From Aquiflexum sp. TKW24L (GTDB taxonomy: Bacteria; Bacteroidota; Bacteroidia; Cytophagales; Cyclobacteriaceae), in contig NZ_JAMFLG010000010.1 in assembly GCF_023502205.1 (NCBI RefSeq), forward strand, positions 1 to 64,000: a stretch of DNA of 64,000 bases, given 5' to 3'. Under the pieces are notes generated by a model, which had not been told where the DNA came from, ran no database searches, and saw only the letters and a list, made by a program, of their open reading frames with translations. A program made the translations under genes and the position numbers. Position 1 is the first letter of the stretch; every line of letters begins with the position of its first letter. Below are positions 1 to 6,741 of the stretch, one piece after another.

Positions 1-150
1 AAAGGGCGAAACTTATCGAAGAAATGAGCTTTCTATAATTGGATAAATCTAAAGTTAACCAAATGTTAACATAATTCCTGTTGAGGTTCATTTGTTATCT
101 TGTAATATTGCGATATATTAATTAAGCCATTATTCCACTTGCCTACAACT

Positions 151-903
151 ATGAAAAGACTATTCGTTTCCATTTTATTTTTATCAATCATATGGAGTTG
201 TTCTTCCGAAAAGAATTCGAAAACCGAATTAGCTTCTGATGAAGAAAAAAGTTTTCCGGCCGTTTCCACAAACTTAAATTCCCCATCCATGTATCCTGTC
301 CTTAACCAATACATCGAAAGTATTCAATCAGAAATGGAAAATATCCCTGCGGGAAGGAAAAAAGAACTACAAAAACTTGCGCTTTATATCCAGACTAAAA
401 AGAATTCAGGAGAAGCCGCAAATCTAGTTTTCATCTGCACCCACAACAGCAGGAGAAGTCATATGAGTCAATTGTGGGCTGCAACCGCCGCAGAATATTA
501 CGGCATTTCTGAAATATTCACTTTTTCCGGAGGTACTGAAGTCACAGCATTCAACCCAAAGGCAGTAGCAGCTATGGAAAGGGCAGGATTTACAGTAGAA
601 AATCCCGGCGGATCCAATCCAAATTATCAGGTAAGATTTGCGGATAATGGCCCAAAAATGGAATGCTTCTCTAAAATTTACGACAACCCATCCAATCCTC
701 AGGAAAATTTTGTGGCCATCATGACTTGCTCGGAGGCAGATAAAAATTGCCCATTCATTCCCGGTGCTTCCATGAGGTCTCCTATCCCTTACGAGGATCC
801 AAAGGATTTTGATGGAACACCTCAGGAACAAGCAGCCTACGATGAAAGATGTCGTCAGATAGCCACTGAAATGTTTTTCCTAATGTCAAAAGTCAAAGCA
901 TAA
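151..903 (+). CDS. Lipoprotein of the ArsC-like low-molecular-weight protein tyrosine phosphatase family
   Basis: The 250-residue product contains the LMW-phosphatase/thioredoxin-type arsenate reductase loop C-x5-R (C96-THNSR-R102) and a late YEDP motif with D216 as the likely general acid. Extra cysteines (C172, C193 in MTCSEAD, C200) could take part in a redox relay. Family members in Bacteroidota are usually cytosolic and begin near the MYPVLNQY segment (residue 47). Here that segment is preceded by a hydrophobic leader ending in IIWSC (C17), which reads as a lipoprotein signal. I therefore start at the ATG at 151 and infer an envelope location. An internal ATG at 289 would give a conventional cytosolic form. 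The DsbD-like gene starts 17 bp downstream, which suggests co-transcription and a supply of reducing power. The substrate (arsenate or phosphotyrosine) cannot be decided from sequence. Confidence 0.8.
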   Translation: MKRLFVSILFLSIIWSCSSEKNSKTELASDEEKSFPAVSTNLNSPSMYPVLNQYIESIQSEMENIPAGRKKELQKLALYIQTKKNSGEAANLVFICTHNSRRSHMSQLWAATAAEYYGISEIFTFSGGTEVTAFNPKAVAAMERAGFTVENPGGSNPNYQVRFADNGPKMECFSKIYDNPSNPQENFVAIMTCSEADKNCPFIPGASMRSPIPYEDPKDFDGTPQEQAAYDERCRQIATEMFFLMSKVKA

Positions 904-920
904 ATTCTCCTTTTCGATTC

Positions 921-2198
921 ATGTTTGATCAAATCAACGGTTGGGTCTCTGACCAACTAGCCATCAGTTCTGGGCCAAGTGCCTATCTCTTCCTCTTTTT
1001 GGGTGGTGTATTGGCTAGCCTTTTGCCCTGCGTCTATCCTGTATATCCTCTGACTGTCAATTTTCTCAGAAACAGGAAAAGCGATCTGGGAAAATTCGCC
1101 CATCCCCTGATTTACTATGCGGGTTTGGCATCTATTTACTTTGGCTTTGGGATCATAGCCGCTTTGACAGGAGGTGCATTCAATCAGGTTTTGCAATTGC
1201 CCTTGGCTAATCTGAGTATTGGCTTGCTATTATTCGTAATGGCTTTGGCGACGGTTGACTTGCTTCACCTGCCGTTTTTTGGAGGTCAGGTCGAAAGCGA
1301 AAAAAATGGATTGGGCGGTACATTCGTAATGGGTGCAGGTGCAGGTCTTTTGTCCTCCGCTTGTGTGGGTCCGATTGTAGTCAGCATACTCATTGCCATT
1401 GCTTCAGGAGCTTCTGAAATCACTTTTGGCTTGACTTTGGGAGCGGCTTTCAAGATGATGCTTTTTGGTTTGGGTGTCGGAATACCGGTTTTGCTTTTAG
1501 GTGTTTTTGGAATGGCTTTACCAAAAAGCGGAAAATGGATGTTGTCTGTTCAATGGGTATTCGCGATTATGATCGGCTATTTTGCCATCGGATATTTTGT
1601 CAAAGGACTAAACGGATTAGGATTTAACGACCAAATGGCGAGTTATACCATCATTGGCGCTATACTTTTTGTATATGCGATTTTTCAGATCCAGTCAGTC
1701 CAGAAGACCAAACAAGAAAAAATCAAAACCGCTTTGTATTCTCTTTTGGGAGTAATTGGGTTTTTGATCATGGCTTCCAATGTATTACCGGGTCAAGCTG
1801 TTGGTGGAAACAACTTGACAGCGTCAAATTCCGATTCGGATAATATCGAACAAAAAGGAGAACTGACTTGGTATCTCAACAAGGAAAATGCTTACAGCAA
1901 AGCAGGAGAAACCGGCAAATTGGTATTTGTAGATTTCCATGCGGATTGGTGTACCAATTGCAAGGCTTTTCAGGAGAAAACACAAAAAGACGAACAGCTG
2001 AATGCCGCTTTGCAGAATGCTGTTTTGTATAAAGTGTACGACACTTCTACTGAATTTGACAAATACAGAAATGACCCCAGATTCCCTGAACTCAAAATCG
2101 GCATCCCTTTCTTTTTGATCACCGATGCCTCAGGCAATGTATTGTACAAGACCAATGACTTTACCAAAACAGAGGAAATGATTTTGTTTTTGGAATAA
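921..2198 (+). CDS. DsbD/CcdA-like thiol:disulfide interchange protein with C-terminal thioredoxin domain
   Basis: This 425-residue membrane protein has about eight hydrophobic segments (residues ~20-290). They contain the paired membrane cysteines of the DsbD beta/CcdA domain, in LLPCVYP and SSACVGP. A C-terminal thioredoxin domain (~310-425) carries the active site WCTNC with C344 and C347. The N-terminal immunoglobulin-like alpha domain of E. coli DsbD is absent, as in many Bacteroidota homologues. The family moves electrons from cytosolic thioredoxin across the inner membrane to envelope thiol proteins. Its position directly behind the lipoprotein ArsC-like gene makes that protein a plausible client, which is an inference. 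The gene converges with the minus-strand ars-like operon, leaving about 90 bp between stop codons. Confidence 0.9.
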   Translation: MFDQINGWVSDQLAISSGPSAYLFLFLGGVLASLLPCVYPVYPLTVNFLRNRKSDLGKFAHPLIYYAGLASIYFGFGIIAALTGGAFNQVLQLPLANLSIGLLLFVMALATVDLLHLPFFGGQVESEKNGLGGTFVMGAGAGLLSSACVGPIVVSILIAIASGASEITFGLTLGAAFKMMLFGLGVGIPVLLLGVFGMALPKSGKWMLSVQWVFAIMIGYFAIGYFVKGLNGLGFNDQMASYTIIGAILFVYAIFQIQSVQKTKQEKIKTALYSLLGVIGFLIMASNVLPGQAVGGNNLTASNSDSDNIEQKGELTWYLNKENAYSKAGETGKLVFVDFHADWCTNCKAFQEKTQKDEQLNAALQNAVLYKVYDTSTEFDKYRNDPRFPELKIGIPFFLITDASGNVLYKTNDFTKTEEMILFLE

Positions 2199-2290
2199 AT
2201 TCAAGAGTTTGATTCCTGCTTGAATTGCTTCATTTGGAATTCAGTTTAAGGAATTTGGTTAGATCCTTATCATGAAACATTAGTTTATTT

Positions 2291-2728
2291 TCACTTTCCA
2301 TACTTTACTACTATCGCCAACTGCCCTGCATGGTAAGCCGTATGGGTGGTGATCCTTCCCAATGATTCCGCTTTGGTCTTTTTCCCAAATTCCCTTGTTT
2401 CGATGATGGTATCCCAATCATTTTGGTTTGCAATGGCTATCTCCAATTGCTTTCCGGCCTCTTCAGTCAACGCCAACAAAGGTTCCAAATCTGTCCATTC
2501 TCCGGTATCTCTTCCTGCTTTGAGCGTTTGGGCATCTACTTTGACATCCATATTTCCAAAAACATTTTTGGCGAAAAGTAACTCCACTTCAGCCATGTGC
2601 CGGATCAGGAATCCTACCGAATTTGGACTGGCACCAAGTTTTTTGATTAAATCCTCCTGTTTTAAGTTTGCAAGCTGGATGGTAAACCGGGTGCGGCCTT
2701 CTCTCCAAAGTTCGATCAGTGCTTTCAT
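2291..2728 (-). CDS. DinB-family metal-dependent protein
   Basis: A 145-residue four-helix protein with the DinB/YfiT histidine triad: H44 in RHMAEVE and H129/H133 in HTAYHAGQ. The family includes bacillithiol- and other thiol-transferases as well as many uncharacterised members. A thiol-transferase role would suit the surrounding arsenic/redox genes, but that is an inference. The longer open frame upstream would overlap the preceding gene, so the ATG at 2728, 11 bp after that gene ends, is preferred. It is the last gene of the minus-strand unit that begins with ArsR. Confidence 0.8.
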   Translation of the reverse strand: MKALIELWREGRTRFTIQLANLKQEDLIKKLGASPNSVGFLIRHMAEVELLFAKNVFGNMDVKVDAQTLKAGRDTGEWTDLEPLLALTEEAGKQLEIAIANQNDWDTIIETREFGKKTKAESLGRITTHTAYHAGQLAIVVKYGK

Positions 2729-2739
2729 GATAGATAAGT

Positions 2740-3465
2740 TTATTGTTTTATGGGAAGGCATAGCTGCCAAGTCCCTTTGATGATGAGGTCTTCAATATGC
2801 CCTGCCTCTTCCCTGTCATTTCTAATGTAGTGCATGTGAAGCTGACTCGGCGGATTGTTTCCCATAGCAGGCATGGCAAATCTTCCGCCCGCTGTCGTCG
2901 CTGCAAATCCTATTATCCAGACATTTTGATTATTTAATTCTAGAGGATAGTCATCCTGCTTTTTAGCCATTGGTGAAAAGTCAGCAACGGTTTCAGGCCT
3001 GAGAAAAGCAATATGTGCCTCGATATGGTCTACTTTGGCTTTTATCCTAAAAGGAAAACCACCCACCGTATCCAAACCTGCTTTTCCTGCTTCTCTCAAG
3101 ATGATTTTGGTAAGTTCATGTCTGTCAGAGATGGGCTCTGTAAATATTGTTTTTTGCCAGGCAGCCACATTACTTCTTACCAAAAAAATCGCTTTCTTAT
3201 CATAGGTTTGCTCCCAATATGGCTGCCTATCTTTATCCAAGCCTGCATAGAGTGCTTTACCATTGAAGACAATGATTTCTCCCTGAAGATTTTCCATGGC
3301 ACCAATCGCATAAAGAAACTTTCTGTCAGTGATGGTATCCAAATCGATATTGGCTGATAGATTCTTTTCCTTCATGATCTGTGCCGTCGATCCTATAAGT
3401 TGGATGCTTTGGGCTTGGCTCAACAATGGAAAAATGGTCAAGGAGAGTAAGAGGATTTTTTTCAT
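2740..3465 (-). CDS. Secreted alpha-acetolactate decarboxylase-like protein
   Basis: The 241-residue precursor has a Sec signal peptide (LLLSLTIFPLLSQAQS) followed by a BudA-like fold. The zinc-ligand pattern of acetolactate decarboxylase, H-x-H followed 11 residues later by GH, is intact (H210, H212, H223 in LHMHYIRNDREEAGH). The GAMENLQGEIIVFNGK segment near residues 56-71 matches the family's conserved GEL/I-x-x-DG strand. Known BudA enzymes convert acetolactate to acetoin in the cytoplasm, so a signal peptide is unusual. No acetolactate synthase lies nearby. The start is the ATG at 3465, which begins the signal peptide. Its coding start lies just 3' of the end of the fusion protein gene upstream. 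It may be an envelope enzyme with a different carboxylate substrate. Confidence 0.75.
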   Translation of the reverse strand: MKKILLLSLTIFPLLSQAQSIQLIGSTAQIMKEKNLSANIDLDTITDRKFLYAIGAMENLQGEIIVFNGKALYAGLDKDRQPYWEQTYDKKAIFLVRSNVAAWQKTIFTEPISDRHELTKIILREAGKAGLDTVGGFPFRIKAKVDHIEAHIAFLRPETVADFSPMAKKQDDYPLELNNQNVWIIGFAATTAGGRFAMPAMGNNPPSQLHMHYIRNDREEAGHIEDLIIKGTWQLCLPIKQ

Positions 3466-3475
3466 GATATAAAGA

Positions 3476-4777
3476 TTATAAGGAACAGCTTCCGGCATTT
3501 TTATTCAGGATATCAGTTTTGATAAAATCTCCTTTCAATACAGGTTTCCATTCAAAGCCGTCTATGGCCTTGATTTGAAATATTTCTTTGGCATCAGCAT
3601 CCAAAAGAAACTGTGTAAAATCGTCCTCCAAATTCCTGAGCTCCAATAACTGACAATCAGAAAGCTCTTTTTGTACCGCAAGTATTTCCATTTCCTTGAT
3701 GGCTGAGGGCTTGACACCATCCTTGAGATTGACCTGATAGGTGCTACCATCGGAGATTTTTTGCACCACATAAAGTCCCTCAATGGCATCATCCACATAA
3801 AAAGTCCCAAATTGATACCTTGCCCCGGTCAGGTAAACAGCCACATCGGTCAGACAGGGAGAAGATTTAGAAACGATCCTCAAGTCTGTCCTATCGATCA
3901 GCCCATCCGGAAATAATGTTTCTAAAGCCTCGTTCAAACCTAATGCCCCTACGACCAATCCATCACAAAGATGACCATGGAATTTGACCATGTCATCCAA
4001 TCCAACTTCCTGTTGAAATCCCAGTCGACCTTTAGAAAAATCTGTATCAGTGGTTTTGAAGCTGATTTCCTTCTTTCGTTTGGGAAGGTAAATGATAACT
4101 CCTTCTAGCTTGGTTTCTATTTTATCCAAATGTCCTGTGAAACTTTGGGCATCATTGATAAAATGGATATGGATATTGCTGTTTTGGGGCGTGTATATCC
4201 CTTTTCCGATTTGGGAGTAAAAGCCGATCAGTTCACCAGATTCATTCTCATGCGTGTAATTTTCCTGATTTCGCCTCGACTTAAACCCAGAAAATTCCTC
4301 TGATCTCGGCGTCACGATATGGGTGACCATCAGGTCAAACTCCCCTGAAATTTTAAAAACAAATGGTTTTGAAAGGTCAAATCCTTTGGATAAAGCAACT
4401 TGTTCAATTGACTTTTCTAAATCAGCCATGCTTGTAACTTGCCCGTCGATCGGAAAAGATTCCCATTCTTCTACTTCTCCATAGACAAAAAATGGCGCTT
4501 TCACATCCCATTCTTTCTGAATGGAGGCTTTACCATCCAAGTCCGCTTTTCCTGCAAAAGGAATCCCATCTACCAAGGTAATTTCTCCCTGCATTTTTCC
4601 CAAAGGACCCAAACCAAAAATCCGGGGATACTTTTTAAGAGTATCCAAGCTGATGTTTGGAGCAAAATTGTTCCTTCCCATTTCACTCATTGCACCGGCT
4701 GATTTGATTTCCCCATGTTGAGAATACCCTAGAAAGCTTGTCAAGATCAGGAAAACCAAAAGGGATAATTTTTTCAT
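3476..4777 (-). CDS. Secreted fusion of an acetolactate decarboxylase-like domain and an FmdE-like domain
   Basis: The 433-residue precursor begins with a signal peptide (LVFLILTSFLGYSQ). Residues ~25-235 resemble the neighbouring BudA-like protein and keep the zinc pattern H203-x-H205 and GH216 (IHIHFINDAQSFTGH). Residues ~255-420 resemble the FmdE family, with FHGHLCDGLVVGA (H267, H269, C271) and a downstream cysteine in SSPCLTD (C308), both typical metal-binding positions of that family. The C-terminus ends NAGSCSL with C431. FmdE domains are known from formylmethanofuran dehydrogenase clusters and from many proteins of unknown role. I know of no characterised enzyme with this architecture. 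It sits 26 bp behind the ArsP-type permease, so it is probably co-transcribed with ArsR. The function is unknown; a metal-dependent envelope enzyme is the safest statement. Confidence 0.75.
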   Translation of the reverse strand: MKKLSLLVFLILTSFLGYSQHGEIKSAGAMSEMGRNNFAPNISLDTLKKYPRIFGLGPLGKMQGEITLVDGIPFAGKADLDGKASIQKEWDVKAPFFVYGEVEEWESFPIDGQVTSMADLEKSIEQVALSKGFDLSKPFVFKISGEFDLMVTHIVTPRSEEFSGFKSRRNQENYTHENESGELIGFYSQIGKGIYTPQNSNIHIHFINDAQSFTGHLDKIETKLEGVIIYLPKRKKEISFKTTDTDFSKGRLGFQQEVGLDDMVKFHGHLCDGLVVGALGLNEALETLFPDGLIDRTDLRIVSKSSPCLTDVAVYLTGARYQFGTFYVDDAIEGLYVVQKISDGSTYQVNLKDGVKPSAIKEMEILAVQKELSDCQLLELRNLEDDFTQFLLDADAKEIFQIKAIDGFEWKPVLKGDFIKTDILNKNAGSCSL

Positions 4778-4803
4778 ATTTTACAATTCAAGATATGATG
4801 TGG

Positions 4804-5781
4804 TTAAAGAAGCCAATTGAAAAGAAAACCCGAAACGATGATAAAGAAGGTCACTGTGCCAAAGAAAATGGCGATCATCTTTATGTTCATGACTTTTTTT
4901 AGAAGGGTGGCTTCCGGGATCGAAAGTCCTATGGTCGCCATCATAAAGGCAATGGCTGTACCGATGGGAATTCCTTTGACGACCATCACCTGTACAACAG
5001 GTAGGATTCCTGCGGCGTTGGCATATAGAGGAACAGCAAGGATTACGGCAAGCGGAACAGTCCACCATTGACCGGCACCAAGGTATTGCTCAAAGAAGTT
5101 TTCGGGAACATAACCATGCATCGCAGCACCTATCCCGATCCCGATGATCACATAGACCACGATGCTTTTGACAATTCCCCAAGCTTCCCCGCCAATGCCG
5201 GGCAATCGCTGAAGGAATGGCGTGGATTCTGATTCAAAACCTTCCTGAACTTTATTTTTGTTTTGAATCAACTGTTGGACCCAAGGGGTCAGGTGTTTTT
5301 CTAGGTTCAGTTTACCCAAAACAATACCACCGATCATTCCCAGCAAAATCCCCACAGCCGCATAGATCAAGGTGAACTTTAATCCAAACATGCCCAAGAA
5401 GATGGCAAGGGCTATTTCATTGACCAATGGAGAGGTAATCAAAAACGCAAAAGTGACTCCCAGTGGAATGCCTCCCTGCACAAATCCAATGAACAGTGGT
5501 ACGGAAGAACAGGAACAGAATGGCGTGATCGCCCCAAAGAGCGAAGCAAGGAAATATTCCAAACCATACAACTTTCTTCTGTTGAGAAAATCCCTCAAGC
5601 GCTCAACCGGGAAATAGGTATTGACAATCCCCATCAAGAATGTGATTACAAAAAGTAAAATCAAAATCTTCAGCGTATCATAGACGAAGAAATTGAGGGC
5701 AACACCCAGACGGCTTTCTGCCTCTACATTGATAATGCCGAAGATGAGCCAATCTGCGAAAGTTTGTAACCAGTCAAACAA
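4804..5781 (-). CDS. ArsP-type permease (UPF0718/DUF318 family)
   Basis: A 325-residue polytopic membrane protein with about eight hydrophobic segments. The family signature FCSCSSVPLFIGF lies about residues 88-100, and GIPLGVTFAFLITSPLVNE follows. The central loop (~residues 165-190) is hydrophilic. ArsP family permeases export trivalent organoarsenicals, and other relatives are of unknown substrate. The preceding gene encodes a CxxC mini-thioredoxin and the operon starts with an ArsR-type regulator. This is the standard ArsR-thioredoxin-permease arrangement seen in many bacteria and supports a metalloid efflux role. Confidence 0.85.
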   Translation of the reverse strand: MFDWLQTFADWLIFGIINVEAESRLGVALNFFVYDTLKILILLFVITFLMGIVNTYFPVERLRDFLNRRKLYGLEYFLASLFGAITPFCSCSSVPLFIGFVQGGIPLGVTFAFLITSPLVNEIALAIFLGMFGLKFTLIYAAVGILLGMIGGIVLGKLNLEKHLTPWVQQLIQNKNKVQEGFESESTPFLQRLPGIGGEAWGIVKSIVVYVIIGIGIGAAMHGYVPENFFEQYLGAGQWWTVPLAVILAVPLYANAAGILPVVQVMVVKGIPIGTAIAFMMATIGLSIPEATLLKKVMNIKMIAIFFGTVTFFIIVSGFLFNWLL

Positions 5782-5796
5782 TACCTTAGTATTTAA

Positions 5797-6030
5797 TTAT
5801 GCAAGTGCTGCAATGATTTCCTGCGAAGTGGGAACTTTGCCCTTTATCTTGACCACTTCATCCACGACCACCGCCGGAGTGGAAAGGATATTATAGGCCA
5901 TGATGTCCTGGATGTCTTCCACCTTTATAACAGTTGCTTCAATGCCTTCCCTTGCAATAACTTCTTTGATGATGGCTTCAGTCTGTTTGCATTTGGGACA
6001 GCCTGTACCTAGGATTTTGATCGTTTTCAT
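5797..6030 (-). CDS. Small thioredoxin-like redox protein (TM0996/MTH895 family)
   Basis: A 77-residue thioredoxin-fold protein with an N-terminal CPKC active site (C11, C14 in [11 protein letters not shown]) and the cis-proline region STPAVVVD. Such mini-thioredoxins are commonly coupled to DUF318/ArsP permeases. Its ATG overlaps the stop of the arsR-like gene by four bases (ATGA), which indicates translational coupling. It probably transfers electrons or metalloid ligands to the permease; the direct partner is inferred from context. Confidence 0.88.
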   Translation of the reverse strand: MKTIKILGTGCPKCKQTEAIIKEVIAREGIEATVIKVEDIQDIMAYNILSTPAVVVDEVVKIKGKVPTSQEIIAALA

Positions 6031-6344
6031 GATTGTGTTGGATTAAATAAGCTTTCGAATAATTGAGAAGCCTCTGCCCATTTTTCTTTGTTGAGGCAGT
6101 ATTTGATTTTAGGAGGCATGATTTCTCCCTGTATCAATCCTGCTTCTTTCAAGGCTTTGAGATGCTGCGAAATGGTAGATTGCGCCAAGGGAATCAAGTC
6201 TGTCAAATCACCATTGTAGCAGCAGGATTGTCTATTCAGCAGATTAAGTATCTGTACCCTGACCGGATGTCCCATGGCTTTGGCATATTGAGCGAGGAGG
6301 ATTTCCTTTTCCTCGTAATCTACTTTAATTGCTGTTCTTTCCAT
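6027..6344 (-). CDS. ArsR-family metalloregulator
   Basis: A 105-residue winged-helix repressor. The domain runs from [14 protein letters not shown] to the wing, with the recognition helix in [20 protein letters not shown] pair (QSCCYNGDL) sits at the start of the region that binds thiophilic ligands in several ArsR branches. An upstream in-frame ATG at 6359 is possible, but it overlaps a perfect inverted repeat that looks like the operator, so the ATG at 6344 (MERTAIK) is preferred. It heads the six-gene minus-strand unit and probably represses it until arsenical or another soft metal(loid) binds. Confidence 0.88.
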   Translation of the reverse strand: MERTAIKVDYEEKEILLAQYAKAMGHPVRVQILNLLNRQSCCYNGDLTDLIPLAQSTISQHLKALKEAGLIQGEIMPPKIKYCLNKEKWAEASQLFESLFNPTQS

Positions 6345-6356
6345 ATTGAAATTGTA

Positions 6357-6374
6357 CATCGTAAAAGTACGATG
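6357..6374 (-). promoter_or_regulatory. Probable ArsR operator
   Basis: A perfect 7-bp inverted repeat, CATCGTA-AAAG-TACGATG, sits 13 bp upstream of the preferred arsR start. On the coding strand it contains TACTTTTA, which could be part of a weak Bacteroidota -7 box. An operator overlapping the promoter would suit autorepression. The dyad is seen directly; the regulator assignment is inferred. Confidence 0.6.
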
Positions 6375-6390
6375 AATAGGAATGGATGAA

Positions 6391-6406
6391 GGTGATATAT
6401 ATCACC
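6391..6406. promoter_or_regulatory. Crp/Fnr-like palindrome upstream of the arsR operon
   Basis: GGTGATATATATCACC is a perfect 16-bp palindrome. It fits the GTGA-N6-TCAC layout used by Crp/Fnr-family regulators and lies 17 bp upstream of the presumed ArsR operator. It suggests a second, energy- or redox-linked input to the operon. No Crp/Fnr gene is present in the window. Confidence 0.5.
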
Positions 6407-6545
6407 CAGGCGTATGATTTTGGTTTGACATGATGCTTAAGTTCATTATTTCATTTTCTGAAAAAGCCAGAAAAAGTATAGGTTAGTAAAAAAGTGACAA
6501 AGAGGGATAAGGGAATGGGGGTAACTTTGAGAAGTTGCCCTAAAA

Positions 6546-6617
6546 TGGGTAATGGAATTACTGCTGAAAAGTGAACCATTCCCCAGATTTTACTTCTTTT
6601 ACATTTTCCATTACCCA
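6546..6617. repeat. Inverted repeat with 48-bp loop
   Basis: TGGGTAATGGAA (6546-6557) and TTCCATTACCCA (6606-6617) are perfect complements. The pair lies just beyond the stop of the MetS-like gene, in the gap before the arsR unit. It could be the transcript end of the transporter operon or a small structured element. There is no clear T-tract, so a terminator is not certain. Confidence 0.45.
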
Positions 6618-6621
6618 AATT

Positions 6622-6741
6622 CTATGAGTCCGCACCCTCCTTCTTCAAGGGTGTTTTCAAAACTTTTACCAAAAAATGAATGGTGGCTCCCGTAACCAAG
6701 CCTTGGCTGATGATGAGCATAATCAATGGAAGTAGGTTCAT
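6622..6741 (-). CDS. MetS-like small subunit of the NSS transporter
   Basis: A 39-residue open frame begins at the ATG that overlaps the transporter stop codon (ATGA) and ends at a TAG. The product is one hydrophobic helix (MNLLPLIMLIISQGLVTGAT) followed by a short basic tail. This matches the size, layout and position of MetS-type small subunits found beside neurotransmitter:sodium symporter genes, such as the methionine/alanine importer of Corynebacterium. Membership is judged from layout rather than alignment. Translational coupling implies a 1:1 complex with the large subunit. Confidence 0.75.
   Translation of the reverse strand: MNLLPLIMLIISQGLVTGATIHFLVKVLKTPLKKEGADS

Noticed and set aside
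2-46. Possible 3' end of a gene entering from the left edge, ending TAA at 44-46
   Set aside because: Fifteen codons without any recognisable motif are too few to support a gene.
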